Positions 36,581 through 47,948 of a stretch of DNA of 64,000 nucleotides are shown here, piece by piece. A program made the translations under genes and the position numbers. The notes beneath the pieces are model-generated. The model worked only from the letters and a program-made list of their open reading frames with translations. It did not search any database and was not told the DNA's origin. Origin of the DNA: Methylorubrum salsuginis (lineage in GTDB: Bacteria; Pseudomonadota; Alphaproteobacteria; Rhizobiales; Beijerinckiaceae); assembly GCF_900114375.1 (NCBI RefSeq), contig NZ_FOSV01000024.1, positions 1-64,000 of the forward strand, in the 5' to 3' direction. Numbering within the stretch: the stretch's first letter is position 1; each line of letters starts with the position of its first letter.

Positions 36581-36765
36581 CGACGTATCCGACCCCATCG
36601 CATCGGGCCGGCGGCGCCGAGTTTCTATTGCGCCGTGCAGTCTCGTGAAGCGCCGGGATCCGCTTCGTCCGAATGCGCCCGGCCCCCGCGTCGCAGCGCC
36701 TTTGTCCGAGACCCATCGGCAATGATCCTGATGCATCGCCGCTTGCCCCGCGACGGCGGGACGGC

Positions 36766-36823
36766 GTGCGTCCGCCGGACGCACGGAACGGGGCCATCGG
36801 TCCGGTTCCGTGCCGCTTGGTAT
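36766..36823 (+). repeat. 58-nt double-hairpin intergenic repeat, copy 2
   Basis: An 8-bp hairpin (36766-36773 with 36777-36784), then an 11-bp imperfect hairpin (36785-36795 with 36799-36809, loop ATC), then TGCCGCTTGGTAT. Aligns ungapped with the reverse complement of 16232-16289. It lies 32 nt downstream of pgeF. Confidence 0.8.
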
Positions 36824-36855
36824 GAGAACCGGAAACCCCCTCTCGGGACGATGCT

Positions 36856-37617
36856 TCAGCTCAGGGCGATGGCCGAGATCAGCCGGCCGTAATCCGGCTC
36901 GCTCCGGTGGGTGGTGCGGCGGAAGCTGTAGAACCGCGTCGGATCGGCATAGGTGCAGAGTCCGAGCGCCGTCGCCGTCCCGACACCGGCCTCGGCGAGC
37001 CGGGCCAGAATGAAGGCCGGTAGATCGAACTGTGCATGGCCCGCGCGGCCCTCCGCGAAAAATCGCTCGGAGCCCGGCACCTCGGCACGGAAGCGGGCGA
37101 CGAAATCGGCGCCCACCTCGTAGTTGGCCTGTGAGATCGTCGGGCCGAGCACCGCCACGATCTTGCCGCGGGTCGCCCCCAGGCGCTCCATCGCCGCCAC
37201 CGTCGCCTCGGCCACGCCGCCGAGCGAGCCCTTCCAGCCGGCATGGGCGGCGCCAACGACGCGGTTCTCGGCATCGGCGAACAGGATCGGCCCGCAATCG
37301 GCCGTGGCTATGCCGAGCGCCAGCCCCGGCACCCGCGTCACCATCGCGTCGGCCTTCGGGCGCTCAGCGAAGGGGGCCTCGACCGTGACCACGTCGGCCG
37401 AGTGCACCTGATACAGGCTGACGAGGTTCTTTTCCGAGGGCAGATCGAGATGCCGGGTCATCCTGGCCCGGTTTTCGGCGACGTTTTCGGGCGCATCGCT
37501 CGATCCGAGACCGCCGTTGAGCGAGGCGTAGAGCCCCTCCGACACGCCGCCCTCGCGGGTGAAGAAGGCGTGGCGCAGGCCGGGCAGGGCGGCGAGTTCG
37601 GCGGCTTCGATGACCAT
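36856..37617 (-). CDS. pgeF: PgeF/YfiH family purine-nucleoside or peptidoglycan-editing factor (laccase domain)
   Basis: A 253-aa cytoplasmic protein of the former multicopper-polyphenol-oxidase (DUF152) family. Conserved residues are visible: HAFFTREGGVSEGLYASLN, QVHSADVVTV, ADAMVT, IATADCGPILFAD, HAGWKGSLGGV and the C-terminal YSFRRTTHRSEPDYGRL. Family members have been shown to edit peptidoglycan precursors that wrongly carry L-Ser, and related proteins cleave purine nucleosides. It follows the MidA-like gene by 8 nt in a lgt-midA-pgeF operon. Confidence 0.93.
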   Translation of the reverse strand: MVIEAAELAALPGLRHAFFTREGGVSEGLYASLNGGLGSSDAPENVAENRARMTRHLDLPSEKNLVSLYQVHSADVVTVEAPFAERPKADAMVTRVPGLALGIATADCGPILFADAENRVVGAAHAGWKGSLGGVAEATVAAMERLGATRGKIVAVLGPTISQANYEVGADFVARFRAEVPGSERFFAEGRAGHAQFDLPAFILARLAEAGVGTATALGLCTYADPTRFYSFRRTTHRSEPDYGRLISAIALS

Positions 37618-37625
37618 GAGCGATC

Positions 37626-38693
37626 CTAGCGTGAGGGGAGGGCGGGCAGCGCCGTGAACGCCGGGTGGCTCACACCGAGCACCTTGAACAGGGCGCCCAT
37701 GCCGCGCGGGCTCGGATCGGTCAGGCGGGCGACTGCCGCATCGATGACCGCCGCCTGGGTGGCGTCGGCGCGGGCCTTGAGCCGGGCGGCGCGGGCCTCC
37801 AGCCCCACCGCAAGGAGGAAGTCGCGCTGCGCCACCGGGCCGTGGATCGTGGCGCCCTCCGCCGCGGCGGCCCGGGCGAGCGCGGAAAAGTCGACGTGGA
37901 CGGTGAGGTCGGCCTCGCCCGGCCGCGCCAGCAGATCGGCGAAGGCGTGGCCTTCCACCGCCTGCAGCGTGTCGCCGAAGCCCGGATCCGTGTGGCCGTA
38001 ATCGATGGCGAGCAGCGCGCCGCCGTCGCGCACGAGGCGGCGGGCGAGGTCGCGCATCGCCGACAAGGCCGCGCTCGGCACGGTGAGCACGGCGCCGTCC
38101 GGCGCCTCCGCGGTGAGTTGCGGATCGGGCTCCGGATCGAGGCCGAAGGCGAGTGCGCCGTCCTCGCCCAGCCCCACGCGCCGCTCGCACCAACCGCGGG
38201 CCGTGCGCACGAACTGGCGGGCCGGGAGTGCGTCGAAGAACTCGTTGGCGATGACGAGGAGCGGCGCCTCGGGCAGGCTCGCCACGCTGTCGTGGAAGGT
38301 CGGACCTGCCTCGGCGAGACGCTCGGCCTGGAGCGCCCGCAGCACCGGACTGGTCTCGACGAGGTGGAGGTCGAACACCGCGCCCGCCGCCCGCAGGGCT
38401 CGCAAGGCATCGCTCATCAGCGTGCCGCGTCCCGGCCCCAACTCCACGAGGCAGGGCCTGACGGGGCCGGAAAAGCCCGCGAGCAGCGAGGCCGCCCAGG
38501 CACCGATCAGCTCGCCGAACATCTGGCTGATCTCGGGCGCGGTGACGAAGTCGCCCCGCGGCCCGAGGGGATCGCGGGTGGCGTAGTAGCCGTGGGCCGG
38601 ATGGCTCAGGCAGAGCGCCATGTAGCGGTCGAGGCCGATCGGCCCGTCGGTGCGGATCATCCGCGTCAGGACGGAGAGGAGCGGGCTCGCCAC
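37626..38693 (-). CDS. MidA/NDUFAF7-like SAM-dependent methyltransferase
   Basis: A 355-aa protein of the DUF185 family: GPIGLDRYMALCLSHPAHGYYATRDPLG, GDFVTAPEISQMFGELIG, the SAM loop LVELGPGRGTLM, and ANEFFDALPARQF. The mitochondrial homologue NDUFAF7 dimethylates an arginine on complex I. A GTG start (VASPLLSVLTRMIRTDG) is chosen because it lies 2 nt after the lgt stop and gives the family N-terminus; the upstream open frame is a shadow of lgt. Confidence 0.92.
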   Translation of the reverse strand: MASPLLSVLTRMIRTDGPIGLDRYMALCLSHPAHGYYATRDPLGPRGDFVTAPEISQMFGELIGAWAASLLAGFSGPVRPCLVELGPGRGTLMSDALRALRAAGAVFDLHLVETSPVLRALQAERLAEAGPTFHDSVASLPEAPLLVIANEFFDALPARQFVRTARGWCERRVGLGEDGALAFGLDPEPDPQLTAEAPDGAVLTVPSAALSAMRDLARRLVRDGGALLAIDYGHTDPGFGDTLQAVEGHAFADLLARPGEADLTVHVDFSALARAAAAEGATIHGPVAQRDFLLAVGLEARAARLKARADATQAAVIDAAVARLTDPSPRGMGALFKVLGVSHPAFTALPALPSR

Positions 38694-38695
38694 GC

Positions 38696-39586
38696 TCAGA
38701 TCTGCCCGGCCTCGGCCTGAATCTCCGGACCCTCCCGCCGCGGCCGGGTCACGCCGCGGACGGCCAGCACGATCGCCACGATGCCGACGATCGCCATGGG
38801 CACGCAGAGCAGCATCCCCATGGTGATGCCGCCGCCCAGCGCGTTCACATCCTGCCCGAACAGGAAGCCGAGTTGCCGGTCCGGCTCGCGGAAGAACTCG
38901 CAGAAGGTCCGGGTCACCGCGTAGCCGAGGACGAAGATCCCGCCGAGGAGCCCCGGCTTGCGGAAGCCGAAGCGGCGCACCGCCAGCGCCATGACGACGA
39001 AGAGCAGCAGGCCCTCGGTCGCGGCTTCGAAGAGCTGGCTCGGATAGCGCGGCACCTCCCCCCCCGTCGGGAAGATCACCGCATAGGGGAAGTCGGGCGC
39101 GGGCCGGCCCCACAGCTCGCCGTTCACGAAGTTGGCGATGCGGCCGAAGAACAGACCGATCGGCACCACCACCGCGGAGATGTCGAGCAGCGTGAGGCCG
39201 CCGAGGCCGCGGGCGCGGGCGAACAACAGCATCGCCAGGACCGCGCCGAGGAAGCCGCCGTGGAACGACATGCCGCCGTTGCGGATCGCCAGGATCTCCA
39301 GCGGCCGGTCGAGATAGAGCGGCAGGTTATAGAACAGCACGTAGCCGATGCGCCCGCCGAGCACGACGCCGAGCGCCACCCAGACGACGAGGTCGTCGAT
39401 GTCGGTCAGGCTCGGGCGCTTCACCCCGCCCCAGAGCGAATCGGCCAGGACCAGCCGGCGCGCGTAGAACCAGCCGCCGATCAGCCCGGCGATGTAGGAC
39501 AGCGCATACCACTTGATCTCGATCGGCCCGAGCGAGACCGCGACCGGATCGATGGCCGGGAAGGGCAGGGCGAGGAGCGGCGGCAT
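38696..39586 (-). CDS. lgt: phosphatidylglycerol-prolipoprotein diacylglyceryl transferase
   Basis: A 296-aa inner-membrane enzyme that attaches diacylglycerol to the lipobox cysteine of lipoproteins. About seven transmembrane segments. The Lgt signature is complete: IRNGGMSFHGGFLGAVLAM with the essential His, then GLFFGRIANFVNGELWGR with the essential Arg. The start MPPLLALPFPAIDPVAVSLG is the family-type N-terminus; longer in-frame starts lack a ribosome-binding site. First gene of lgt-midA-pgeF. Confidence 0.96.
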   Translation of the reverse strand: MPPLLALPFPAIDPVAVSLGPIEIKWYALSYIAGLIGGWFYARRLVLADSLWGGVKRPSLTDIDDLVVWVALGVVLGGRIGYVLFYNLPLYLDRPLEILAIRNGGMSFHGGFLGAVLAMLLFARARGLGGLTLLDISAVVVPIGLFFGRIANFVNGELWGRPAPDFPYAVIFPTGGEVPRYPSQLFEAATEGLLLFVVMALAVRRFGFRKPGLLGGIFVLGYAVTRTFCEFFREPDRQLGFLFGQDVNALGGGITMGMLLCVPMAIVGIVAIVLAVRGVTRPRREGPEIQAEAGQI

Positions 39587-39920
39587 CGGCAGCCCTTGGG
39601 CGGTTTTTCCGAACAGGTCGCGCCGCATTGGACCCGCGCGGCTTGGGGCGTCAAGGCGGGCGAGCCATGCGCAGGGGGCCCGAACGGGGCCGCCCGAGGA
39701 ACGCTGCCGGCCCTTCACGCCACCGCCGTCCTTCCGGGGCGGCGAAGGAGAATCCGGAAACCACGAATGGCTGCAACGGTTCGAGTTCGGTCGGGCATCC
39801 CGCATCACGGGTGGATTCGGGTTCCGCTGCACGGCGCCGGAACGGCGGTTGAGGGGCCGGTTGCGCGCGGCCCGCGGACGGGCGCAGAGTTTTCGGCGAA
39901 CGGGCCTTCGAGGAGACGCC
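39587..39920. other. divergent promoter region between lgt and the MgtC-like gene
   Basis: No gene seen. A GAGGAGA ribosome-binding site precedes 39921. GGAAC at 39839-39843 is not followed by CGTT at the right spacing, so it is not counted as an EcfG site. Confidence 0.5.
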
Positions 39921-40601
39921 ATGCTGGGCAACACGGAGATGGTGGCGCGGCTGCTTCTGGCCGGTGCGATGGGCAGCGTGATCGGGTTCGAGCGGGAGAG
40001 GCTGCAATGGGCGGCGGGCCTGCGCACGCACATGCTGGTCTGCGTCGGCGCCTGCCTCTTCATGCTGGTCTCGGCCTTCGGCTTCTCCGATGTGCTCGGC
40101 CGCCAGGACGTGGTGCTCGATCCCTCGCGCGTGGCCGCCCAGGTCGTCTCCGGCATCGGCTTCCTCGGCGCCGGCACGATCCTGCTGCGGGGCGAAGTGG
40201 TGAAGGGGCTCACCACGGCCGCCAGCCTGTGGGCGGTGGCGGCCATCGGGCTCGCCGTCGGCGGCGGGCTCTACGTCCCGGCCATCGCGGCGACCGGGCT
40301 GGTCGTCGGCATTCTGGCCGGCGTGAAGCCGATCGAGGAACGTTGGCGCGACCGGAATCAGGCCTGCGAACTCAAGCTCACCGTCAAGGCCGGCAGCCTC
40401 GCCATCGACGCGCTGCCAGAGCTGACCGGCGAGCGCGCCTCGCGCATCCGGCAATTCGTGGTGCGGCCGGGCGAGGAGCCGGGCCTGGAGGAAGTGACCA
40501 TCACCTTCGCCCGCCTGCCGCGCGCCAGCGTCGAGGCGGTGGCCCGGCGCTTGAGCGACAACCCGGCGGTGATCCGCGTCCGCTCCGGTGACCAAGAATG
40601 A
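39921..40601 (+). CDS. MgtC/SapB family membrane protein
   Basis: A 226-aa inner-membrane protein. The N-terminal 130 residues hold four to five helices with the MgtC motifs GSVIGFERERLQWAAGLRTHMLVCVGA and VVSGIGFLGAGTIL, then GLTTAASLWAVAAIGLAVGGG. The C-terminal 80 residues form a small soluble alpha/beta domain of ACT-like type. Salmonella MgtC supports growth in low magnesium and inhibits the F1Fo ATPase; environmental homologues are poorly understood. No Mg-responsive leader could be identified by eye. Confidence 0.9.
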   Translation: MLGNTEMVARLLLAGAMGSVIGFERERLQWAAGLRTHMLVCVGACLFMLVSAFGFSDVLGRQDVVLDPSRVAAQVVSGIGFLGAGTILLRGEVVKGLTTAASLWAVAAIGLAVGGGLYVPAIAATGLVVGILAGVKPIEERWRDRNQACELKLTVKAGSLAIDALPELTGERASRIRQFVVRPGEEPGLEEVTITFARLPRASVEAVARRLSDNPAVIRVRSGDQE

Positions 40602-40693
40602 CGCGATCAGGGCGGGGAAATCGCCACCGCCGGTCTCGTTGCGGCGCGAAACTGCGCTAGGACATCCGCAGCGAAGCTGAGGACTGAGCCGAC

Positions 40694-42325
40694 ATGGCTG
40701 CCAAGCAGGTCACCACGACCCCCTTTCCGGACCAGAAGCCCGGCACCTCGGGCCTGCGCAAGAAGGTGCCGGTGTTCCGGCAGCCTCATTACGTCGAGAA
40801 CTTCGTCCAGGCGATCCTCGACTGCATCCCGGATCGCGACGGCGCCACCCTGGTGATCGGCGGGGACGGACGCTTCTTCAACCGCGAGGTGGTGCAGATC
40901 GCCATCAAGATGGCGGCGGCCAACGGCATCGGCCGGGTGCTGGTGGGCCGTGACGGCCTGCTCTCGACGCCCGCCGCTTCCTGCGTGATCCGCAAGCATG
41001 GAGCGATCGGCGGCATCGTGCTCTCGGCGAGCCACAATCCCGGCGGGCCGGAGGGCGATTTCGGGATCAAGTACAACGGCGCCAACGGCGGGCCGGCGCC
41101 CGAAAGCGTCACCGGCGCGATCTTCGAGCGCACCAAGACCCTCACCGAATACCGCATCGCCGATGCGCCCGACCTCGATCTCGGCACGACCGGCACCCAC
41201 GACATCGACGGCATGAGCGTCGAGATCATCGATCCGGTCGCCGACTACGCCGAACTGATGCACTCCCTGTTCGACTTCGAGGCGCTGCGGCGTCTCTTCG
41301 CCTCGGGCTTCCGCATGCGCTTCGACGCGCTCTCGGCGATCACCGGCCCCTACGCCAAGGCGATCCTGGAGGACACCCTGGGGGCCGCGCCCGGCACCGT
41401 CGTCAACGGCGAGCCCAAGCCCGATTTCGGCGGTCACCACCCCGATCCGAATCCGGTCCACGCTCACGAACTGTTCGACCTGATGCACGGCCCCGACGCG
41501 CCCGATTTCGGTGCGGCCTCGGACGGCGACGGTGATCGCAACATGATCGTGGCGCCGGGCCTGTTCGTTACGCCGAGCGACAGCCTCGCGATCCTGGCCG
41601 CCCACGCCCACCGGGCGCCGGGCTACGCGGGTGGGCTTTCGGGCGTCGCCCGCTCCATGCCGACGAGCCGGGCCGCCGACCGGGTGGCGAAAAAGCTCGG
41701 AATCGAGGCGTTCGAGACCCCGACCGGCTGGAAGTTCTTCGGCAACCTGCTGGATGCCGGCCGCATCACGCTCTGCGGCGAGGAGAGCGCGGGCACCGGC
41801 TCGAACCACGTGCGCGAGAAGGACGGGCTGTGGGCGGTGCTGCTCTGGCTCAACATCCTGGCCGCCACGGGCCAACCGGCGCAGGATCTGGTGCGGGCGC
41901 ATTGGGCCGAGTTCGGCCGCGACTATTACACCCGCCACGATTACGAGGAGATCGATTCCGACGCCGCCAAGCGGCTGATGGAGGGCTTGCGCGCCCAGGT
42001 CGCGAGCCTGCCGGGCACGCAGATCGGCGGGCTGACGGTGAGCGAGGCGGACGACTTCCGCTACGTCGATCCGGTCGACGGCTCGGTCACCGAGGCGCAG
42101 GGCGTGCGGATCACCTTCGCGGAGGATGCCCGCATCGTCTACCGCCTGTCCGGCACCGGTACTGCCGGGGCGACGCTGCGGGTCTATATCGAGCGCTACG
42201 AGAGCGACCCCGCGCGGCTGGAGCAGCCGGTGGCCGAGGTGCTGGCCCCCGTCGTCGCGGTGGCGCGGGAATTGGCGCAGATCGAGGCGATCACCGGGCG
42301 GGCCGAGCCGAGCGTCGTGACGTAG
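40694..42325 (+). CDS. pgm: phosphoglucomutase (alpha-D-glucose phosphate-specific)
   Basis: A 543-aa enzyme interconverting glucose-1-phosphate and glucose-6-phosphate, feeding glycogen and surface polysaccharides. Four domains in order: catalytic Ser113 in LSASHNPGG; metal loop SDGDGDRNMI; sugar loop region GEESAGTGSNHVREKDGLW; and the phosphate-binding RLSGTGTAGATLRVY. Length matches the eukaryote-like PGM1 type. The start is the ATG at 40694. A strong terminator follows. Confidence 0.95.
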   Translation: MAAKQVTTTPFPDQKPGTSGLRKKVPVFRQPHYVENFVQAILDCIPDRDGATLVIGGDGRFFNREVVQIAIKMAAANGIGRVLVGRDGLLSTPAASCVIRKHGAIGGIVLSASHNPGGPEGDFGIKYNGANGGPAPESVTGAIFERTKTLTEYRIADAPDLDLGTTGTHDIDGMSVEIIDPVADYAELMHSLFDFEALRRLFASGFRMRFDALSAITGPYAKAILEDTLGAAPGTVVNGEPKPDFGGHHPDPNPVHAHELFDLMHGPDAPDFGAASDGDGDRNMIVAPGLFVTPSDSLAILAAHAHRAPGYAGGLSGVARSMPTSRAADRVAKKLGIEAFETPTGWKFFGNLLDAGRITLCGEESAGTGSNHVREKDGLWAVLLWLNILAATGQPAQDLVRAHWAEFGRDYYTRHDYEEIDSDAAKRLMEGLRAQVASLPGTQIGGLTVSEADDFRYVDPVDGSVTEAQGVRITFAEDARIVYRLSGTGTAGATLRVYIERYESDPARLEQPVAEVLAPVVAVARELAQIEAITGRAEPSVVT

Positions 42326-42339
42326 GGCCGGTCTGCTTA

Positions 42340-42363
42340 CCCTCCCCCGCAGAGGGGGGAGGG
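42340..42363 (+). terminator. intrinsic terminator of pgm
   Basis: 9-bp stem (CCCTCCCCC with GGGGGAGGG), 6-nt loop, then GTTTT; 15 nt past the stop. Confidence 0.82.
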
Positions 42364-42381
42364 GTTTTCCGTTGCGACCCG

Positions 42382-43323
42382 TCAGGTCTGGTTCGGCTTC
42401 AGCTGATAGAAGATGTGCCGGCCGATCATGTCCTTGCGCTTGAGCCGGCGGGACCAGCCGGGCTTCACGTAATCGGCGTGGTAGTGCGTCGCGCCGCCGA
42501 CCTCGCTGAGATAGGTGCGGCCCTCGATCACCGCGCTGGCGATGCGGGTGGCGGTCTGCCACGAGCCGGCGTCGGTGATGCGCAGCGATTTGCCCTCGCA
42601 GGCGAAGGAGAACTGGCAGCCCATGAAGCGGTGCCGGTTCTGGTAGACGACGCCGCAGACGCTCTGCGGATAGAGCCCGCTCTTGACCCGGTTCAGCACC
42701 ACCTGGGCGACCGCGGCCTGACCCTCTTCCGGCTCGCTGCGGGCCTCGAAATAGACGGCTTCGGCGAGGCAGCGCTGCTCCTTGTCCATCGCCTCGGGCC
42801 CGATCAGGTCGGCGTAGCGGTGCTTGGCCTCGGGCGAGGCGGCGTCCGCCTCCGGCTCGGTCGGGTGCGGCGCGCGGTCGAGGCGCGGCGAGAAGCCCGG
42901 CAGGACGAGGCTCGCCGCGGCGACCTCGATCGGCGTCGCGTCGGCGGGGGCGGGCGTCACCGAGGAGAGGGCGACGGCGCGGGGCACCGCCGGGGTCGCG
43001 CCGTCGGACTCGGCGAGCGCGGGAAGGCTGCCGTCGTCGGGCTCGTCGTGCATCGAATCCGGTGTCGCGACGATGCCGGCGGCGATCATGTCGGCGTTCC
43101 AGCCCGAGGAAATCGCGCCGGTGGTGGCGACCTCGCGCTCGAACAGGCGCTCCGGCGACAAGGTCGCGTCGGTGCCGGCCGTGGCCGTGAAGGAGATCAG
43201 CAGGCCGCTCGCCAGCATCCACGGCACCACCGCCGTGACGATGAAGCGCGGGCCCAGTCCCAGCCCCTTGCCCAGTCCTCGAACGCGACTCGCACGCAAC
43301 GCCGACATCCCACGCTGAACCAT
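42382..43323 (-). CDS. SleB-type cell wall hydrolase, membrane-anchored
   Basis: A 313-aa protein. A basic N-terminus and one hydrophobic segment (about 27-48, FIVTAVVPWMLASGLLIS) suggest an inner-membrane anchor. A low-complexity linker (about 60-175) leads to the Hydrolase_2/SleB domain: CLAEAVYFEARSEPEEGQAAVAQVVLNRV, a CGVVYQNRHRFMGCQFSF segment and ATHYHADYVKPGW. The expected catalytic Glu is in YFEARSE. The other SleB member in the window (4311) is a lipoprotein, so the two probably act in different places. Confidence 0.88.
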   Translation of the reverse strand: MVQRGMSALRASRVRGLGKGLGLGPRFIVTAVVPWMLASGLLISFTATAGTDATLSPERLFEREVATTGAISSGWNADMIAAGIVATPDSMHDEPDDGSLPALAESDGATPAVPRAVALSSVTPAPADATPIEVAAASLVLPGFSPRLDRAPHPTEPEADAASPEAKHRYADLIGPEAMDKEQRCLAEAVYFEARSEPEEGQAAVAQVVLNRVKSGLYPQSVCGVVYQNRHRFMGCQFSFACEGKSLRITDAGSWQTATRIASAVIEGRTYLSEVGGATHYHADYVKPGWSRRLKRKDMIGRHIFYQLKPNQT

Positions 43324-43423
43324 GGCCCGGGGACCGCAGCGTAGCGCACGCGGTGACCCCCGTTCCTCATGGGCGCGAGTTTAAGTGCGAACGTGGTTGC
43401 CGGACGGTTAAGTCCGGCGGTGC

Positions 43424-43681
43424 TCAGTGATGCGGGCGGCCGTGGTGAACGGCGAGCCCGTTGACGACGACGGCGAAGTAACCGGCGCCGCCCTGCGAGG
43501 CGATGATCATCCGCCCGGCCTCGCGGTCGCTGTGTTGGGACAGGGCATAGGCCAGCCCCAAGAGCCCGACGGCCGTCGTCAGGCTCGCCAGGATCCAGAG
43601 ATAGGCGTGCTGCATGGCCCGCGGCCCCGGCGCGACGGCGCCGGCATCGAGAAGGGCGATGGAGGTATCGGGATTGGGCAT
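43424..43681 (-). CDS. small one- or two-helix membrane hypothetical protein
   Basis: An 85-aa protein with one clear transmembrane helix (AYLWILASLTTAVGLLGLAYAL) and a weakly hydrophobic segment (AGYFAVVVNGLAV) ending HHGRPHH. No known family. A possible one-mismatch EcfG-type promoter lies upstream. Confidence 0.6.
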   Translation of the reverse strand: MPNPDTSIALLDAGAVAPGPRAMQHAYLWILASLTTAVGLLGLAYALSQHSDREAGRMIIASQGGAGYFAVVVNGLAVHHGRPHH

Positions 43682-43753
43682 GTGGCAAGTCCCGCGAGGA
43701 CCCGGACCATACGACAGGCCGGCGCTCCCGCGCGTGGACTCCCGCTAGCATTG

Positions 43754-43778
43754 AACGCGCCAACACGACACGGGTTCA
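43754..43778 (-). promoter_or_regulatory. possible EcfG-type promoter (one mismatch)
   Basis: On the minus strand: TGAAC (43778-43774), 16-nt spacer, CGTT (43757-43754), 72 nt upstream of the small membrane protein start. Confidence 0.35.
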
Positions 43779-43837
43779 CCCCGTCATCCGCAAAAATATT
43801 GCGCAGCTTGCGCGGGCCCACCGAGGACGACGAAAAA

Positions 43838-43862
43838 GGGCGGCCGTGCGAAACGGCCGCCC
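43838..43862 (-). terminator. intrinsic terminator of ppdK
   Basis: 10-bp stem (GGGCGGCCGT/ACGGCCGCCC), 5-nt loop, followed on the minus strand by TTTTTC; about 50 nt past the ppdK stop. Confidence 0.9.
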
Positions 43863-43912
43863 CCGTGGCTCAGGCAACGCTCCGAGGTCGAGGCCTCGGG
43901 GTGTCGATCCGG

Positions 43913-46579
<2,667 letters not shown>

Positions 46580-46802
46580 CAGGCTCTCCGCTGGCGGATG
46601 GCACGAATGTCTCTCGACTTGGGCCCCGCGGCGCCGGCTGCGGGCGGGGTTTCGGGCCCGGGACCGGGGGGGTCGAGAGTCATCCTATCGCATCGTTCCC
46701 GCGGGCGTGGCGCATCTCTTCTTGCAGCGCAAGGAGAAGCTTTGCACTGCGCACACGCCACAGTGACGATGCGAACGGACTGTCAGAATCTTCGTCAGGG
46801 GA

Positions 46803-46955
46803 TCACGTGAACGGGCGCAGGACGCCCAGTCCGATCAGGCCGACGGCGATCAGGTAGATCGCCACGATGTAGTTCAGGAGTCGCGGCGCGATCAGGATCA
46901 GCACGCCGGCGGCGATGGCGATGATCGGCTGGAGATGCGAGATCGTGACGGTCAT
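46803..46955 (-). CDS. DUF3096 small membrane protein
   Basis: A 50-aa protein with two hydrophobic helices (LQPIIAIAAGVLILIAPRLL and YIVAIYLIAVGLIGLGVL), the DUF3096 layout. The ATG at 46955 has AAAGGA 5 nt upstream; another ATG two codons earlier would overlap that site. Function unknown. Confidence 0.82.
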   Translation of the reverse strand: MTVTISHLQPIIAIAAGVLILIAPRLLNYIVAIYLIAVGLIGLGVLRPFT

Positions 46956-47101
46956 GAGCATCCTTTCTTGATCGTGGCTGGGGACGTCTTCGCGTCCCGG
47001 CCGCATCAAGCCAGGGTCTCTATGAACGGGGCATGGCGCTGCGACTTTCGGCAAAGCGACATCCGCTTCGCCGGAACGCGCGGAGGCTCACCTCCGGTGG
47101 C

Positions 47102-47770
47102 TCACACCCGGTACTTGCCGCCGCGCTTCACCAGCACCCGCGTGCCCACCGGCACCCGCTCGTAGAGGTCGACGATGTCCTCGTTGAGCATGCGCACGCA
47201 GCCCGAGGACATCTGCTCGCCGATGCTCCAGGGCTCATTGGTGCCGTGGATGCGGAACAGCGTGTCGCGGCTGCCCTGGTAGAGGTACAGCGCCCGGGCG
47301 CCCAGCGGATTGTCGACGCCGCCCTTGCGCGAGCGGTCGATCTCGGGGTGGAGCGAGACCATCGTCGTGGTCGGCGTCCAGTCGGGCCAGACCCCTTTTC
47401 GGGCGATGCGGGCCTCGCCCTTCCACGAGAAGCCGAGCTTGCCGACGCCGACGCCGTACTGGATCGCCCGGCCGCCCTCCTGCACTAGGGCGAGCTGACG
47501 CTTGTCGATGTCGACCACGATGGTCCCCGGCGCCTCGGGGCCGGCATAGGCGACCTCCTGGCGGCGATACTTCGGATCGAGCCGGGAGGTGTCGACCAGC
47601 GGCACGTCGTGCGGCTTGTCCGGCATGGTGCCGATATACCAAGCCGATTCGTCGTCGAGCGCGGCCGTCGGGCCCGGGCCGGAGGATTTGCAGGCCGCGA
47701 GCGGCACGAGGCAGAGCGCGGCGAGCAGCGTCCGGCTGACGGAGGAGCGGGCGAACCTGCGGGCGTGCAT
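47102..47770 (-). CDS. L,D-transpeptidase (YkuD), predicted lipoprotein
   Basis: A 222-aa protein with a lipoprotein signal ending LVPLAAC (Cys27), so it should be lipid-anchored, unlike its three relatives in the window. The YkuD domain has APGTIVVDIDKRQLALV, GVGVGKLGFSWKG, WPDWTPTTTM, RIHGTNEPWSIG and nucleophile Cys191 in SSGCVRM. Start 47770 is chosen for its GGAG site and a compact signal; an in-frame ATG at 47818 would add 16 residues ahead of the signal. Confidence 0.91.
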   Translation of the reverse strand: MHARRFARSSVSRTLLAALCLVPLAACKSSGPGPTAALDDESAWYIGTMPDKPHDVPLVDTSRLDPKYRRQEVAYAGPEAPGTIVVDIDKRQLALVQEGGRAIQYGVGVGKLGFSWKGEARIARKGVWPDWTPTTTMVSLHPEIDRSRKGGVDNPLGARALYLYQGSRDTLFRIHGTNEPWSIGEQMSSGCVRMLNEDIVDLYERVPVGTRVLVKRGGKYRV

Positions 47771-47948
47771 GGCCACTCCGTTGCGGGCGTCGCGGGACGG
47801 GGGTCGATGGAACGTCATGCCCCATGACTAGCCGCAGCCGGGCGGTTCGGGTGTGACCTGCGGGCCGCAGGGGCCCAGGAACGACGCCTCGCCGGGGCGC
47901 GGCCTCGCGTTATCTTGAGCGGAGCGCCGCGACCGAGGCCCGAGAGCC

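Larger units (their letters stand above)
36158..36855. other. long intergenic region upstream of the porin-like gene
   Basis: Nearly 700 nt with no convincing gene on either strand; its open frames are Arg/Gly/Pro-rich and lack ribosome-binding sites. It holds a hairpin close to the porin start (36227-36234 with 36239-36246), a perfect 22-nt palindrome (36559-36580) and the second copy of the 58-nt repeat. It probably contains a long porin leader or promoter region. Confidence 0.6.

Noticed and set aside
39839..39862. EcfG promoter upstream of the MgtC-like gene
   Set aside because: GGAAC is present but no CGTT occurs 16 or 17 nt later.
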